Shown here: one piece after another, positions 51,516 to 59,668 of the stretch | How positions within the stretch are numbered: the stretch's first letter is position 1 | Layout of the letters: each line of letters opens with the position of its first letter | NCBI GenBank assembly: GCA_964510205.1 | Contig: CAZEBW010000006.1 | Span: 20,076 to 84,075, forward strand | DNA length: 64,000 nucleotides | Source of the DNA: CAZEBW01 sp964510205 | GTDB lineage: Bacteria > Chloroflexota > Anaerolineae > VGOG01 | Direction of reading: 5' to 3' | Position numbers and translations under genes: made by a program | Notes under the pieces: generated by a model | Seen by the model: the letters and a program-made list of their open reading frames with translations, nothing else | The model's database searches: none | What the model was told of the DNA's origin: nothing

Positions 51516-52813
51516 CACACAAACTCTACGTTGAGCAAGTGGGCCGAGCACGAGATGCAGGGGTCGTAGGCCCGCACCAACATCTCCAAAGCCAGGGTGA
51601 TTTCTTCTTTGGATTTGTCCAGGATGGTCGGCGCCAGAGCTTTTAGGTCCCGCTCGATGTTGTTGTGGTTCATGTTGGTGGGGATGATAAAATTCGCCCC
51701 CTTGATGGCGCCGCCGCCGTCCACAGTGTACTCGTGAATCAGCAGGCCCCTCGGCACCTCCGTCGCTCCCACGCCCGTTCCGGCGCTGATCTCGACGCTG
51801 CGGTCTTCTTCTTCGAGGCCCCTGGCCAGCAGCTCGTCAATGATGCGCACGCTGTCTTCGAAGCAATGCGCCACTTCCACCAGTTGGGCGACGTTGTTCA
51901 TGAACGGATTGTAGCACATCGGCTTCAGGCCCATTTCCTCGGCCGCCCAGCGGGCCAGCGGGGAGAGCTTCTCGTAGTTGTTGTTGAAACGGGCCAACGC
52001 GCCGACCATGAAGGACTCGCGGGCCGCTTTGGTGTGCTTGGCCGTGGAATAGGGAACGACGAACTCCTCGATTTTTTCTCTGTACTGAGGCACCGCTGTG
52101 GCGCCGCCATCCGTGGAGGCGATGACGCCGTCGTAGAAGGCGTACTCATCGTCCCGCTGGAGCGCCAGATACTCGGTCTCCCGCTCGAAGTCGGGGATGT
52201 CCAGGGTTTTGACGATCTCCACCCAGGCCTCCAGGTCGGGAATGGCGTCCGTTATCCGCTGGCGCAGTCCCCGCAGTTCGTCTGGGGTAGGGAGGCGGGT
52301 AAAGCCGTTCACCACCATGTTGATGGGGTGGGTGGTGCGGCCACCGATCAGATCGCTCCACTCGTTGGCCAGGCGGTGCAAACCAACAGCCTTTAGCAGC
52401 GCCTCTTTGTGCGTCTCCGCCAGGGGGATGACGCTGTTCACCCCCAGAAAATCGGGCACCGCCAGATAGAAAACGTGCAGGGTGTGGCTCTGCACCGTCT
52501 CCGCGTGCAGGATCAGCTTCCGCAAAAGAACCGTCTGCTCCGAAGGTTGGACGCCCACCGCGGCCTCGATCCCCTGCAGGGAAGCCACGGTATGCCCAAT
52601 GGAGCAGATGCCGCAGATGCGGGAGGTGATGTGCGGGGCGTCGGCGTAGCTCTGGCCTCGCACCATGGCCTCAAAAAAGCGGGGGGCTTCGGGTATCTCC
52701 CAGCGCAGTTCCTTGATGGCGCCGTCTTTCAGGTCAAGCACGATGTTGCCGTGTCCCTCCACCCGCGTCAGGTAATGGACATTGATGCCGCTTTGCTTAT
52801 CACCGTCTCTCAT
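51515..52813 (-). CDS. hydA: [NiFe] hydrogenase large subunit, group 3b-type (sulfhydrogenase alpha)
   Basis: Catalytic NiFe subunit of 432 residues. L1 motif SRICGICSIGHTVA near 64 and L2 DPCISCSAHLL near the end hold the four Ni ligands, all Cys. The sequence and the hydB-hydG-hydD-hydA order match the NAD(P)-linked group 3b sulfhydrogenase. Only a few residues (NVEFV) follow L2, so it has little tail for the protease to cut; yet a protease gene follows. Confidence 0.94.
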   Translation of the reverse strand: MRDGDKQSGINVHYLTRVEGHGNIVLDLKDGAIKELRWEIPEAPRFFEAMVRGQSYADAPHITSRICGICSIGHTVASLQGIEAAVGVQPSEQTVLLRKLILHAETVQSHTLHVFYLAVPDFLGVNSVIPLAETHKEALLKAVGLHRLANEWSDLIGGRTTHPINMVVNGFTRLPTPDELRGLRQRITDAIPDLEAWVEIVKTLDIPDFERETEYLALQRDDEYAFYDGVIASTDGGATAVPQYREKIEEFVVPYSTAKHTKAARESFMVGALARFNNNYEKLSPLARWAAEEMGLKPMCYNPFMNNVAQLVEVAHCFEDSVRIIDELLARGLEEEDRSVEISAGTGVGATEVPRGLLIHEYTVDGGGAIKGANFIIPTNMNHNNIERDLKALAPTILDKSKEEITLALEMLVRAYDPCISCSAHLLNVEFV

Positions 52814-53550
52814 TTAGCCACCTCCGAGTAACCGACAAAGATGCGGAAGCTGTTCAGCATTTGCTCCACCGTCAGGCCATGCTCCTCCAGGACCTCTTTG
52901 TGCGAATCGAGATTGGGGTCGTCCACCAGGCCGCGGCAGCCTTCGCACTTGTTGCCGTAGGTAGGGCAGATGGCCCCGCACCCGGCCCGCGTCACCGGCC
53001 CCAAGCAGGTCATACCCTTGTCGAAGACGCAGACGTTCCCCTTCGATCTACATTCCACGCAGACGGGGTAGTTGGGGATGGGCGGCTTCTTGCCCAGGAG
53101 CAGGGCCTTGACCACGCCCACGAACTCATCGCGGTCAATGGGGCAGCCGGGAACCGCGTAATCGACCGGCACCACCGCGCTCAGCGGTCGGGCAGGGATG
53201 GTATCGAAATGTTTGGCGTCTTCGCCGTATACGTACTCCAGCACTTCGTCCATTTCGAAAAAGTTCTTCAGGCAATTGATGCCCCCAATGTGGGCGCAAG
53301 CGCCCAAAGCCACCAGGACCTTGGCGTTTTCGCGGATGCCCTTCAGCCGTTCCATCTCCGCCTGGCGGGTAATGGACCCCTCGACGATGGCGATGTCATA
53401 CTCATCAGAGTGACCGGTCATGGCTTCCCGCCAACTGACCACGTCCACCAGACCGACCAGGTCCAGCAATTCTTCCTCCAGGTTAACGATCTGGAGCTGA
53501 CAACCTTCGCAGCATCCGAAATCAAAAATCGCGATTCTGGGTTTCGTCAT
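52810..53550 (-). CDS. hydD: [NiFe] hydrogenase small subunit, group 3b-type (sulfhydrogenase delta)
   Basis: 246-residue small subunit. The proximal cluster motif IFDFGCCEGCQLQIVNLEEE is followed by VALGACAHIGGINCLKN and VPGCPIDRDEF; later cysteines (CVECRSKGNVCVF, CGAICPTYGNKCEGC) bind the other clusters. No Tat signal, so cytoplasmic. ATG at 53550 is preferred because the N terminus matches the family. Stop overlaps hydA by four bases. Confidence 0.93.
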   Translation of the reverse strand: MTKPRIAIFDFGCCEGCQLQIVNLEEELLDLVGLVDVVSWREAMTGHSDEYDIAIVEGSITRQAEMERLKGIRENAKVLVALGACAHIGGINCLKNFFEMDEVLEYVYGEDAKHFDTIPARPLSAVVPVDYAVPGCPIDRDEFVGVVKALLLGKKPPIPNYPVCVECRSKGNVCVFDKGMTCLGPVTRAGCGAICPTYGNKCEGCRGLVDDPNLDSHKEVLEEHGLTVEQMLNSFRIFVGYSEVAK

Positions 53551-53599
53551 TTTTTGCTCTCCATTCTCTTCTCTCTCCATCGAGAAATTCGTCCGCCTC

Positions 53600-53968
53600 T
53601 CATGCGGCGGCAAGTGCTACTTGCTGTAGCGATGTGATTAGAATAGTCTCCACAACTGAAGGTGTGTAACTTGACAGAAAGAGGATATCACTCACCGGGG
53701 GACGTTGCAGAATATCGAGCACAATCTCCTGGAGCTCATCGGATAGCTCGGCCAGGCCCGTCAGAGGGAAGCTACGCGGGCCAATCTCGGTCTTTTGGGC
53801 TAAGAGAGAGTAGTCCAAGAAAGTCAACCCTATGGCTCGACGCTCTTTCTTGTTAATGCGCAGCAAAATGTGGTCGTTTAGCTCGATGCCTGTCGCCTTC
53901 TCGCCAGGAGCAAACGAAACGTACAGTGTATCGCTTACCTCGTCATAGTTGAAGATTGGTCCTGTCAT
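53600..53968 (-). CDS. DUF2283-like protein, probable antitoxin
   Basis: 122 residues; N-terminal DUF2283 core FNYDEVSDTLYVSFAPGEKA and HILLRINKKERRAIGLTFLD, plus a longer C-terminal helical part than the copy at 30550-30798. It follows the PBECR-like gene by 10 bases and splits the hydG and hydD genes. Confidence 0.7.
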   Translation of the reverse strand: MTGPIFNYDEVSDTLYVSFAPGEKATGIELNDHILLRINKKERRAIGLTFLDYSLLAQKTEIGPRSFPLTGLAELSDELQEIVLDILQRPPVSDILFLSSYTPSVVETILITSLQQVALAAA

Positions 53969-53978
53969 GATCGACCCC

Positions 53979-54308
53979 TCATCCTATCTCTTTCTGATAG
54001 GCAGTGACAATGTAGTTATTGGTAACAGGTTCACCACCTGGCCCTTCGCTAAACCTGAACAGCGCAATGGCGATAATGTGCGTATTGTCCTCTGCCAAAT
54101 CGTCAAATTGTTTGACGTAGCGGTATTTCTGCGGATTCAGAGAATCCTGCTTCCGCTTGCCTGATTGAATTGTCTCTTTCAAATGTTCTTCATAAGCTAA
54201 CATTTCAGGATGGTTCATCGGTTCAGTGATGTGCTTCCAGCGTTCGTGAGTCAGATAGATATGGTTGCCATAGCGATCACGAATCTCCCATCGTCTGCCA
54301 GCAATCAT
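53979..54308 (-). CDS. PBECR-like nuclease toxin candidate
   Basis: 109 residues: YLTHERWKHITEPMNHPEML, a variable middle and NYIVTAYQKEIG at the end, the same ERW-x-HI ... TAY pattern as at 30783-31085 but with a longer middle (KYRYVKQFDDLAEDNTHI). Probably a divergent member of the same nuclease fold, paired with the following DUF2283-like gene. It lies inside the hydrogenase operon. Confidence 0.65.
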   Translation of the reverse strand: MIAGRRWEIRDRYGNHIYLTHERWKHITEPMNHPEMLAYEEHLKETIQSGKRKQDSLNPQKYRYVKQFDDLAEDNTHIIAIALFRFSEGPGGEPVTNNYIVTAYQKEIG

Positions 54309-54332
54309 TAACGCTCCCTTTCGCGTGATGTT

Positions 54333-55166
54333 TTATATTGCCTCCGGCAGCTCTTTTAACTGGGCGTAGCTAAAGACTGGGCCTTTCTGGCAGACGTACA
54401 CATTGTTGATCTGGCAGTGGCCGCACTTGCCGACCCCGCACTTCATGCGGCGTTCCAACGATAGGAAGATGCGGCCGTCCTGGATGCCCTTGCTCAACAG
54501 CTCCATGAGGACGAAGCGATACATCACGGGCGGGCCTACCGTCACCGCCACTGTGCTGCGGGGATTCACGGTGATCTTGGGAAAGAGGGTGGTGATGACG
54601 CCCACGTTGCCTGTCCAGCTCTCGTCGCCCCGGTCCACGGTGACGTGAAATTCAACGTCGTCTCGGGCCTCCCACCGGGCCAGCTCGTCCTTGAACAGCA
54701 ACTCCGAGGGATTTCGGGCTCCGTAGAGGATGATGACCCGCCCGAAGGACTCCCGCTCGTCCAGCACCTGGTTGATGAGGGAGCGCAGAGGAGCCAGACC
54801 CAGGCCGCCGGGGGCGAAGAGCACATCCTGGCCTCTCATCTTCTCCACCGGGAAGCCGTTGCCGTAGGGTCCCCGGATGCCCACTGTGGAACCTGGTTTC
54901 AGCCGATGCAAAGCCTCCGTCACATCCCCCACGCTACGCACGCACAGCTCAAAAGTACCGTTGAGGGTAGGTGAGGAGGTAACGGAAATGGGCGCCTCGC
55001 CGATGCCGAAAACTGAAACCTCCACAAACTGACCCGCCCGGTGCCCCAGATCACGCCCGTCTTTCAGATGCAGGGTGAAGAGCTTCTCCTTCTCGGTCAG
55101 TTGTTCTATCTTCACCATCTCGGCCAGGGTAGGCTGGTAAAGGGAACTTATACCTTGATTTGTCAT
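54333..55166 (-). CDS. hydG: FAD/NAD(P)-binding oxidoreductase, sulfhydrogenase gamma
   Basis: 277-residue ferredoxin-NADP reductase-like subunit that links the group 3b hydrogenase to NAD(P)H. FAD region FVEVSVFGIGEAPISVTS (about 50-65), NAD(P) region VLFAPGGLGLAPLRSLIN (about 118-135), and the C-terminal 2Fe-2S motif MKCGVGKCGHCQI (about 245-257). Sits between hydB and the toxin-antitoxin-like pair. Confidence 0.92.
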   Translation of the reverse strand: MTNQGISSLYQPTLAEMVKIEQLTEKEKLFTLHLKDGRDLGHRAGQFVEVSVFGIGEAPISVTSSPTLNGTFELCVRSVGDVTEALHRLKPGSTVGIRGPYGNGFPVEKMRGQDVLFAPGGLGLAPLRSLINQVLDERESFGRVIILYGARNPSELLFKDELARWEARDDVEFHVTVDRGDESWTGNVGVITTLFPKITVNPRSTVAVTVGPPVMYRFVLMELLSKGIQDGRIFLSLERRMKCGVGKCGHCQINNVYVCQKGPVFSYAQLKELPEAI

Positions 55167-55196
55167 ATTTATAAAACCTCCAGAAAACCCAAAGAG

Positions 55197-55310
55197 AGGG
55201 ATTAGGGATTAGGGATTAGGGATCAGGGACTAGGTCACTGGACAAGCTCAGGGCATGGAACACCTGATCTCCTGTCCCTTGTCCCTTGCCTCTTGTCCCT
55301 TATCCCTGCC
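55197..55310. repeat. Palindromic 'gggattaggg' repeat
   Basis: gggattagggattagggatc units answered by gtcccttgtcccttgcctc; lies between hydB and hydG. Also contains a gacaagctcagg stretch akin to the gcttggtcgaag repeat. Confidence 0.8.
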
Positions 55311-55315
55311 CACGG

Positions 55316-56392
55316 TCAAGCTTGCCGGTAAACTGCCACCTCCCGCTCGGCCCAGCCACGGGGGGCGCAGGTACGCTTCAGGGTGTTGTACACTTCCACA
55401 GGGTCTATGTGCACCAGGCAAGCGCGCACACAACGCCCGCAGCCCACGCAGCCCATCTTGCCAAACATTTCTGTCAGGTACTTCCCCTTGCGGAAGAAGC
55501 GATGCCGCTGACGATCGGCCCGTTTCTCGCGGAAGTTCTCCCCGCCAGCCACGGTGGCAAACATGGGCAGTTGGCACGAATCCCAAACACGCACGCGCTC
55601 GCCCTCTTTCAAGTTGAGCTCCAGCTTGTCCATGACATCGAAGCAATAACAAGTGGGACAAACCAGAGTGCAGGCCCCACAGGCCAGACACTTCTCTCCC
55701 AGTTCCTCCCAGAGGGCATTGTCGTAGCTGACAGCCAGCAGATTGGGCAGGTCGCTGACGTTCATCTCCAGCTTGTAAGTGAACTTGGGCCACTTGGCGT
55801 CCTGCACGGCCCGGAAGCGAGACATGTCCTCCTCGGTGGCCTCCCGCGCCCCCTCATGTCTGGCCAGAAGCTCCATGCCCGCCGGCGAGCCGTAATCCAC
55901 CACGTAGGCGTCCCCGATGTCGGTCAGGAACAAGTCATACCCTCCCTCCACCGCCAGGCTTCCTACGCTCTTGCAGAAGGAGTGCTCGTCGCAAGGCTGG
56001 TTACAATCGAGACCGATAATGATGGCTTTCTTGCGCTTCTCCATGTAGTTCGTATCCAGATTGTCACTGGAGAAGGCCAGGTCGAGGAGCCAGGTGGCGT
56101 TGATGTCGCAGGGATGCACGCCCAAGATGGCGCGGGGCTTGGCTTCCACCACCGGCTCGCTTCTCACTGCCTCACCCAATTTGAATTCCAGGAGAGGCTC
56201 CTCCTGAGGGAGAAAGTACTCCTTGGGGGAAAGGAGCGTGATATTATAGTCCAGTCGCAGTTGATCGCAATCCTCAATCGGACTGAAGACGAACTTGCTG
56301 TCTTTAGCCACCGGGCCAACCACTTCCCTCTCCTCCATGAGGCTGGTCACAAAAGAGCTCATGTCTTTCTCGTCAATCACTTTGAACGGCAT
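55316..56392 (-). CDS. hydB: Iron-sulfur subunit, sulfhydrogenase beta
   Basis: 358-residue protein of the HydB/AsrA-type family. An N-terminal domain (FKVIDEKDMSSFVTSLMEER through GVHPCDINATWLLD) precedes two 4Fe-4S motifs, CLACGACTLVCPTCYCFDV (about 245) and CVGCGRCVRACLVHIDPVEV (about 330). It passes electrons between HydG and HydD. First gene of the hydBGDA set. Confidence 0.9.
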   Translation of the reverse strand: MPFKVIDEKDMSSFVTSLMEEREVVGPVAKDSKFVFSPIEDCDQLRLDYNITLLSPKEYFLPQEEPLLEFKLGEAVRSEPVVEAKPRAILGVHPCDINATWLLDLAFSSDNLDTNYMEKRKKAIIIGLDCNQPCDEHSFCKSVGSLAVEGGYDLFLTDIGDAYVVDYGSPAGMELLARHEGAREATEEDMSRFRAVQDAKWPKFTYKLEMNVSDLPNLLAVSYDNALWEELGEKCLACGACTLVCPTCYCFDVMDKLELNLKEGERVRVWDSCQLPMFATVAGGENFREKRADRQRHRFFRKGKYLTEMFGKMGCVGCGRCVRACLVHIDPVEVYNTLKRTCAPRGWAEREVAVYRQA

Positions 56393-56499
56393 AATGTTTT
56401 ACCCCTTCCAGGATTTTCACACCTGTGAAGAACTGATCCCACACCCTCGCTCCGTGCCAGGCGAACCGGGGGGGATTGTAGCACAAATCGAACGCATTG

Positions 56500-59073
56500 T
56501 CAAGCAAGTTTTGCCAAATTCTGCGCCGCGACGGCCACCTGCCCCAGGGCGATGCCGCCGTCGTTGGGCGGGATGCGCTGGTGGACGTATACGCGGAGGC
56601 CAGCCTCGGTCAGCCGACGACAGGCCCGCTGCAGGAGGATGCGGTTTTGAAAACACCCCCCGCTGAGAGCCGCTCGCTCCGCCCCCACCGCCTTGGCCAC
56701 AGCGACCGTCCCCTCCACCAAAGCGTTGTGAAACCGCGCCGCCATCACACCGACTGGTACATCTCGCCGCAGATCGTCCAGAAGCGCCTCCAGCAGCGGC
56801 CCCCAGTCCAGCGCCAGGGCATAACTTTGCGTATTGCGTATTGCGTATTGCGTGTTTGCGATTTGAGATTTGCGATTTGCGATTTGGTCACTCGTCATTG
56901 GCAGCGGGTAAGCTTCTGCCACCGTCTCGTCCACCGCGTACTCCAGCATCATCGCCGCCTGGGCCTCGAAGCGGTTCTCCTGGCGCAGGCCCACCAGGGC
57001 GGCCACGGCGTCGAACAGGCGGCCCGCGCTGCTGGTCACGGGCGAGTTCACCCCCCGCTCCAGCATCTGCCGCAGCAGGTCGCGCTCCGAGCGGGAGAAA
57101 GCAGCCACCGGCGCCAGGTACTCCCATTCCAGAGCCTCTGGCCCAAAGTGCTCCCACAGCACGCCCAAGGCCGTCCGCCGGGGCTCCTTCACCGCCGCCT
57201 CCCCGCCCGGCAGGCGGAAGGGGCGCAGATGGGCCACCCGCTCGAAGCCCGCCGCATCCCCCCACAGGAACTCCCCGCCCCACACCGTGCCGTCGAGGCC
57301 GTATCCCGTGCCGTCCCAGGTCACCCCCAACACCGGCCCCTCCACCTCGTTCTCGGCCAGGCAGGAGGCCAGGTGCGCGTGGTGGTGCTGGACGGCGATT
57401 TTCGATTTTCGATTTGCGATACTTCGACCAAGCTCAGTACAGGTTTCCGATTGGGCGTATCTTGTAGAGAAGTAATCGGGGTGCAGGTCGTGGGCGATGG
57501 CCACAGGCTCCACCTCGTAGAGGCGCAGGAAGTCGGCGATGACCCGCTGGAAGGCAGCGCAGGCTTCGGGCGTGTCCAGGTCGCCAATGTGCTGGCTCAC
57601 GAAGACCTGCCGCCCCACGCTCAGGGCGATGGTGTTTTTCAGGTGCGCTCCCACGGCCAGAATGGGGGGCACCTCGTGCTTCAGGGACACCGGCAGAGGA
57701 GCATACCCACGCGCCCGCCGCAGCACCAGCTCCTGTCCCAATACCACCCGCACCACCGAGTCGTCGCACTGGCGGACGATGGGGCGGTTGTGGATCAGGA
57801 ACAGATCGGCGATGTCGCCCAACCGCTCCCGCGCCTCGTCCTCGTCAATGCAGATGGGCTCGTCGGAGCGGTTGCCGCTGGTGGCCACCACGGGGAAGCC
57901 CAGCTCTTGCATCAGCAAGCTGTGGAGGGGAGTGTAGGGGAGCATGGCGCCCAGGTAGGGATTTCCTGGGGCGACCGCTTCGCAGACTTCACCCCCCCCC
58001 AGCCCCCCCCTGGCAGGGGGGGGAGACATCCGCCGGCGCAGCAGCACGATGGGCGATTCGGGGGAGGCGAGCACCCGCTCCTCCAGCGGGGAGACGAAGC
58101 AGTGCTCCTCGATCATTTCCAGGGAGGAATAGAGGACGGCCAAGGGCTTCTCCTCCCGCTGCTTCCGCTCCCGCAGCCGCTGCACCGCCGCTTCGTTCCG
58201 CGCATCCACGACGAGCAGAAAGCCGCCCAGCCCCTTCATGGCCAGTATGCGCCCCTCCCGCACCGCCTGGGCCGCTTCCTTGATGGCTTCGTAGCCAACA
58301 GGCATTCGCCTCGAAGCGAACGCCGATTGAGTAGCAGAGCGTATCGAAATCAAGCGAGCGGGTTCGTGGATACAACTTGCTTGGTCTCGATACGTCGCTT
58401 CACTCCTACTCGACCGGCGCTGGGCCCGCCCTCCTGGATGGCCACCGTCGGCCTCATCCCACAGCGCCACCTGGGGGCCGCAGACGGGGCAGGCCACCGG
58501 CTGGGCGTGGAAACGCCGGTCTAGCGGGTCTTCGTACTCCTGCTGGCAGTCGGGACAGAGGGGGAAGTGGGCCATGGAGGTGTTAGGCCGGTCGTAGGGC
58601 AGCGCGCGAATGATGGTGAAGCGAGGACCGCAGTGGGTGCAGTTGGTGAAAGGATAACGATAGCGTCGGTCGTCGGGGTCCCCCACCTCGCGGTAGCACT
58701 GCGGGCAGGTGGCGATGTCGGGGAGAATGAGGACCGTCTTCTCCCCTGCCTCCTCGCTGTGGCGAATGACGAAGTCGGAGTAGCCGACGGGATCGAGGAA
58801 CGAGTACTCCAGGCTCTGGATGATGGCTCGCGGAGGCTTCTCCTGCTCCAAACGCAGCAGGAAGTCCTCCAGCACCGTGCGCTCCCCTTCGACCTCAATG
58901 AACACCCCTTGAGAGGAATTGAGCACCCAGCCCGGCAAATCCGATTCCGTGGCCAGCCGATAAACGAAGGGACGGAAGCCCACCCCCTGCACCGCCCCGC
59001 GAATAACCACCTTCAAGCGTTCTATAACACTCTTCGTTCCCCGTCCATCTGCTGCAACAGCCACTGCGCCCAC
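56500..59073 (-). CDS. hypF: Carbamoyltransferase HypF, with in-frame repeat insertions
   Basis: Makes the thiocarbamate on HypE for hydrogenase CN ligands. 857 residues: acylphosphatase domain (VVIRGAVQGVGFRPFVYRLA), two zinc fingers (CPQCYREV...CTHCGPR and CPDCQQEY...CPVCGP), YrdC-like domain (ILAMKGLGGFLLVVDARNE), and Kae1-like domain (VQHHHAHLASCLAENEVEG). Three segments encoded by dispersed repeats interrupt it in frame: about 216-258 (after the zinc fingers), 533-558 and 729-749 (NTQYAIRNTQ). GTG at 59073 is used, but the start is unsure; a TTG just before KVVIRG is possible. Confidence 0.9.
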   Translation of the reverse strand: MGAVAVAADGRGTKSVIERLKVVIRGAVQGVGFRPFVYRLATESDLPGWVLNSSQGVFIEVEGERTVLEDFLLRLEQEKPPRAIIQSLEYSFLDPVGYSDFVIRHSEEAGEKTVLILPDIATCPQCYREVGDPDDRRYRYPFTNCTHCGPRFTIIRALPYDRPNTSMAHFPLCPDCQQEYEDPLDRRFHAQPVACPVCGPQVALWDEADGGHPGGRAQRRSSRSEATYRDQASCIHEPARLISIRSATQSAFASRRMPVGYEAIKEAAQAVREGRILAMKGLGGFLLVVDARNEAAVQRLRERKQREEKPLAVLYSSLEMIEEHCFVSPLEERVLASPESPIVLLRRRMSPPPARGGLGGGEVCEAVAPGNPYLGAMLPYTPLHSLLMQELGFPVVATSGNRSDEPICIDEDEARERLGDIADLFLIHNRPIVRQCDDSVVRVVLGQELVLRRARGYAPLPVSLKHEVPPILAVGAHLKNTIALSVGRQVFVSQHIGDLDTPEACAAFQRVIADFLRLYEVEPVAIAHDLHPDYFSTRYAQSETCTELGRSIANRKSKIAVQHHHAHLASCLAENEVEGPVLGVTWDGTGYGLDGTVWGGEFLWGDAAGFERVAHLRPFRLPGGEAAVKEPRRTALGVLWEHFGPEALEWEYLAPVAAFSRSERDLLRQMLERGVNSPVTSSAGRLFDAVAALVGLRQENRFEAQAAMMLEYAVDETVAEAYPLPMTSDQIANRKSQIANTQYAIRNTQSYALALDWGPLLEALLDDLRRDVPVGVMAARFHNALVEGTVAVAKAVGAERAALSGGCFQNRILLQRACRRLTEAGLRVYVHQRIPPNDGGIALGQVAVAAQNLAKLA
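56827..56887. repeat. gtattgc repeat inside hypF
   Basis: Tandem gcgtattgcgtattgcgtgt followed by gatttgcgatttgcgattt, in frame within hypF; same unit as the intergenic copies at 10614 and 32331. Confidence 0.88.
57398..57475. repeat. Composite repeat inside hypF
   Basis: gattttcgatttgcgat, then acttcgaccaagctcagtac (the complement of actgagcttggtcgaagt, also in hdrA at 32951-32971), in frame between the YrdC and Kae1-like domains. Confidence 0.8.
58300..58425. repeat. Repeat-derived insertion inside hypF
   Basis: Segment with tcgatacgtcgcttcactcc and gcagagcgtatcgaaatcaa, imperfect inverted halves, in frame after the second zinc finger. It adds about 40 residues not expected in HypF (RSEATYRDQASCIHEP...). 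Confidence 0.75.
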
Positions 59074-59170
59074 TCTTCTGCTCTACCTATCTCTATCCTC
59101 TTCTCTCAGCCAACAGAGGTACACACGGCCTGCCCATGCATCCCTCTGTGACCGGTAACTCATGCATGAC

Positions 59171-59668
59171 TCAGGCAGCAGGCCGCACTTCAATCCCCCA
59201 CCGCCGCAGCTCACTCACCACCTTCTCCACCAGCTCATCCACCCGCGCGGCCACGGGCGGCGAGAGGTCGAGACCGACGTCCAGCACGCCGGGCTGCACA
59301 CCCCACAACACCACGTGGCGCGGATAGAGGTCCTTCAGCTTGGCGGCCAACAGCATGTCCGGAATGCCAATTTGGTGAGGAGATACCTTGACCGATAGGA
59401 AAGCCGGTACCTCATCCCCCTCCAACCGCAGCAGCGACCCCGGCTCTCTGCCCATTTTCACCGCATCAACGATTACCAGGTTCTCTATGCCCTCCAAGTA
59501 ATAGAGGAGGTCTAACCCCAGCGTTCCACCGTCTAGGGTCTGGACCTCCTCGGGTAGGTCATAGGTTGCCGCCAGTCGCTCCAGCACACGCAACCCAACC
59601 CCTTCGTCCGAGAGGAGCAAGTTGCCCACACCCAGAATGAGCGTCCTAGCGGCTGGTCGGTCTATCAT
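59171..59668 (-). CDS. Hydrogenase maturation protease (for group 1 large subunit)
   Basis: 165-residue HyaD/HupD/HybD-type endopeptidase: LILGVGNLLLSDEGVGLRVL, DGGTLGLDLLYYLEG, VIVDAVKMGREPGS with the Asp ligands, and HQIGIPDMLLAAKLKDL. It overlaps the end of the group 1 large-subunit gene by four bases, so it most likely processes that subunit. Confidence 0.93.
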   Translation of the reverse strand: MIDRPAARTLILGVGNLLLSDEGVGLRVLERLAATYDLPEEVQTLDGGTLGLDLLYYLEGIENLVIVDAVKMGREPGSLLRLEGDEVPAFLSVKVSPHQIGIPDMLLAAKLKDLYPRHVVLWGVQPGVLDVGLDLSPPVAARVDELVEKVVSELRRWGIEVRPAA

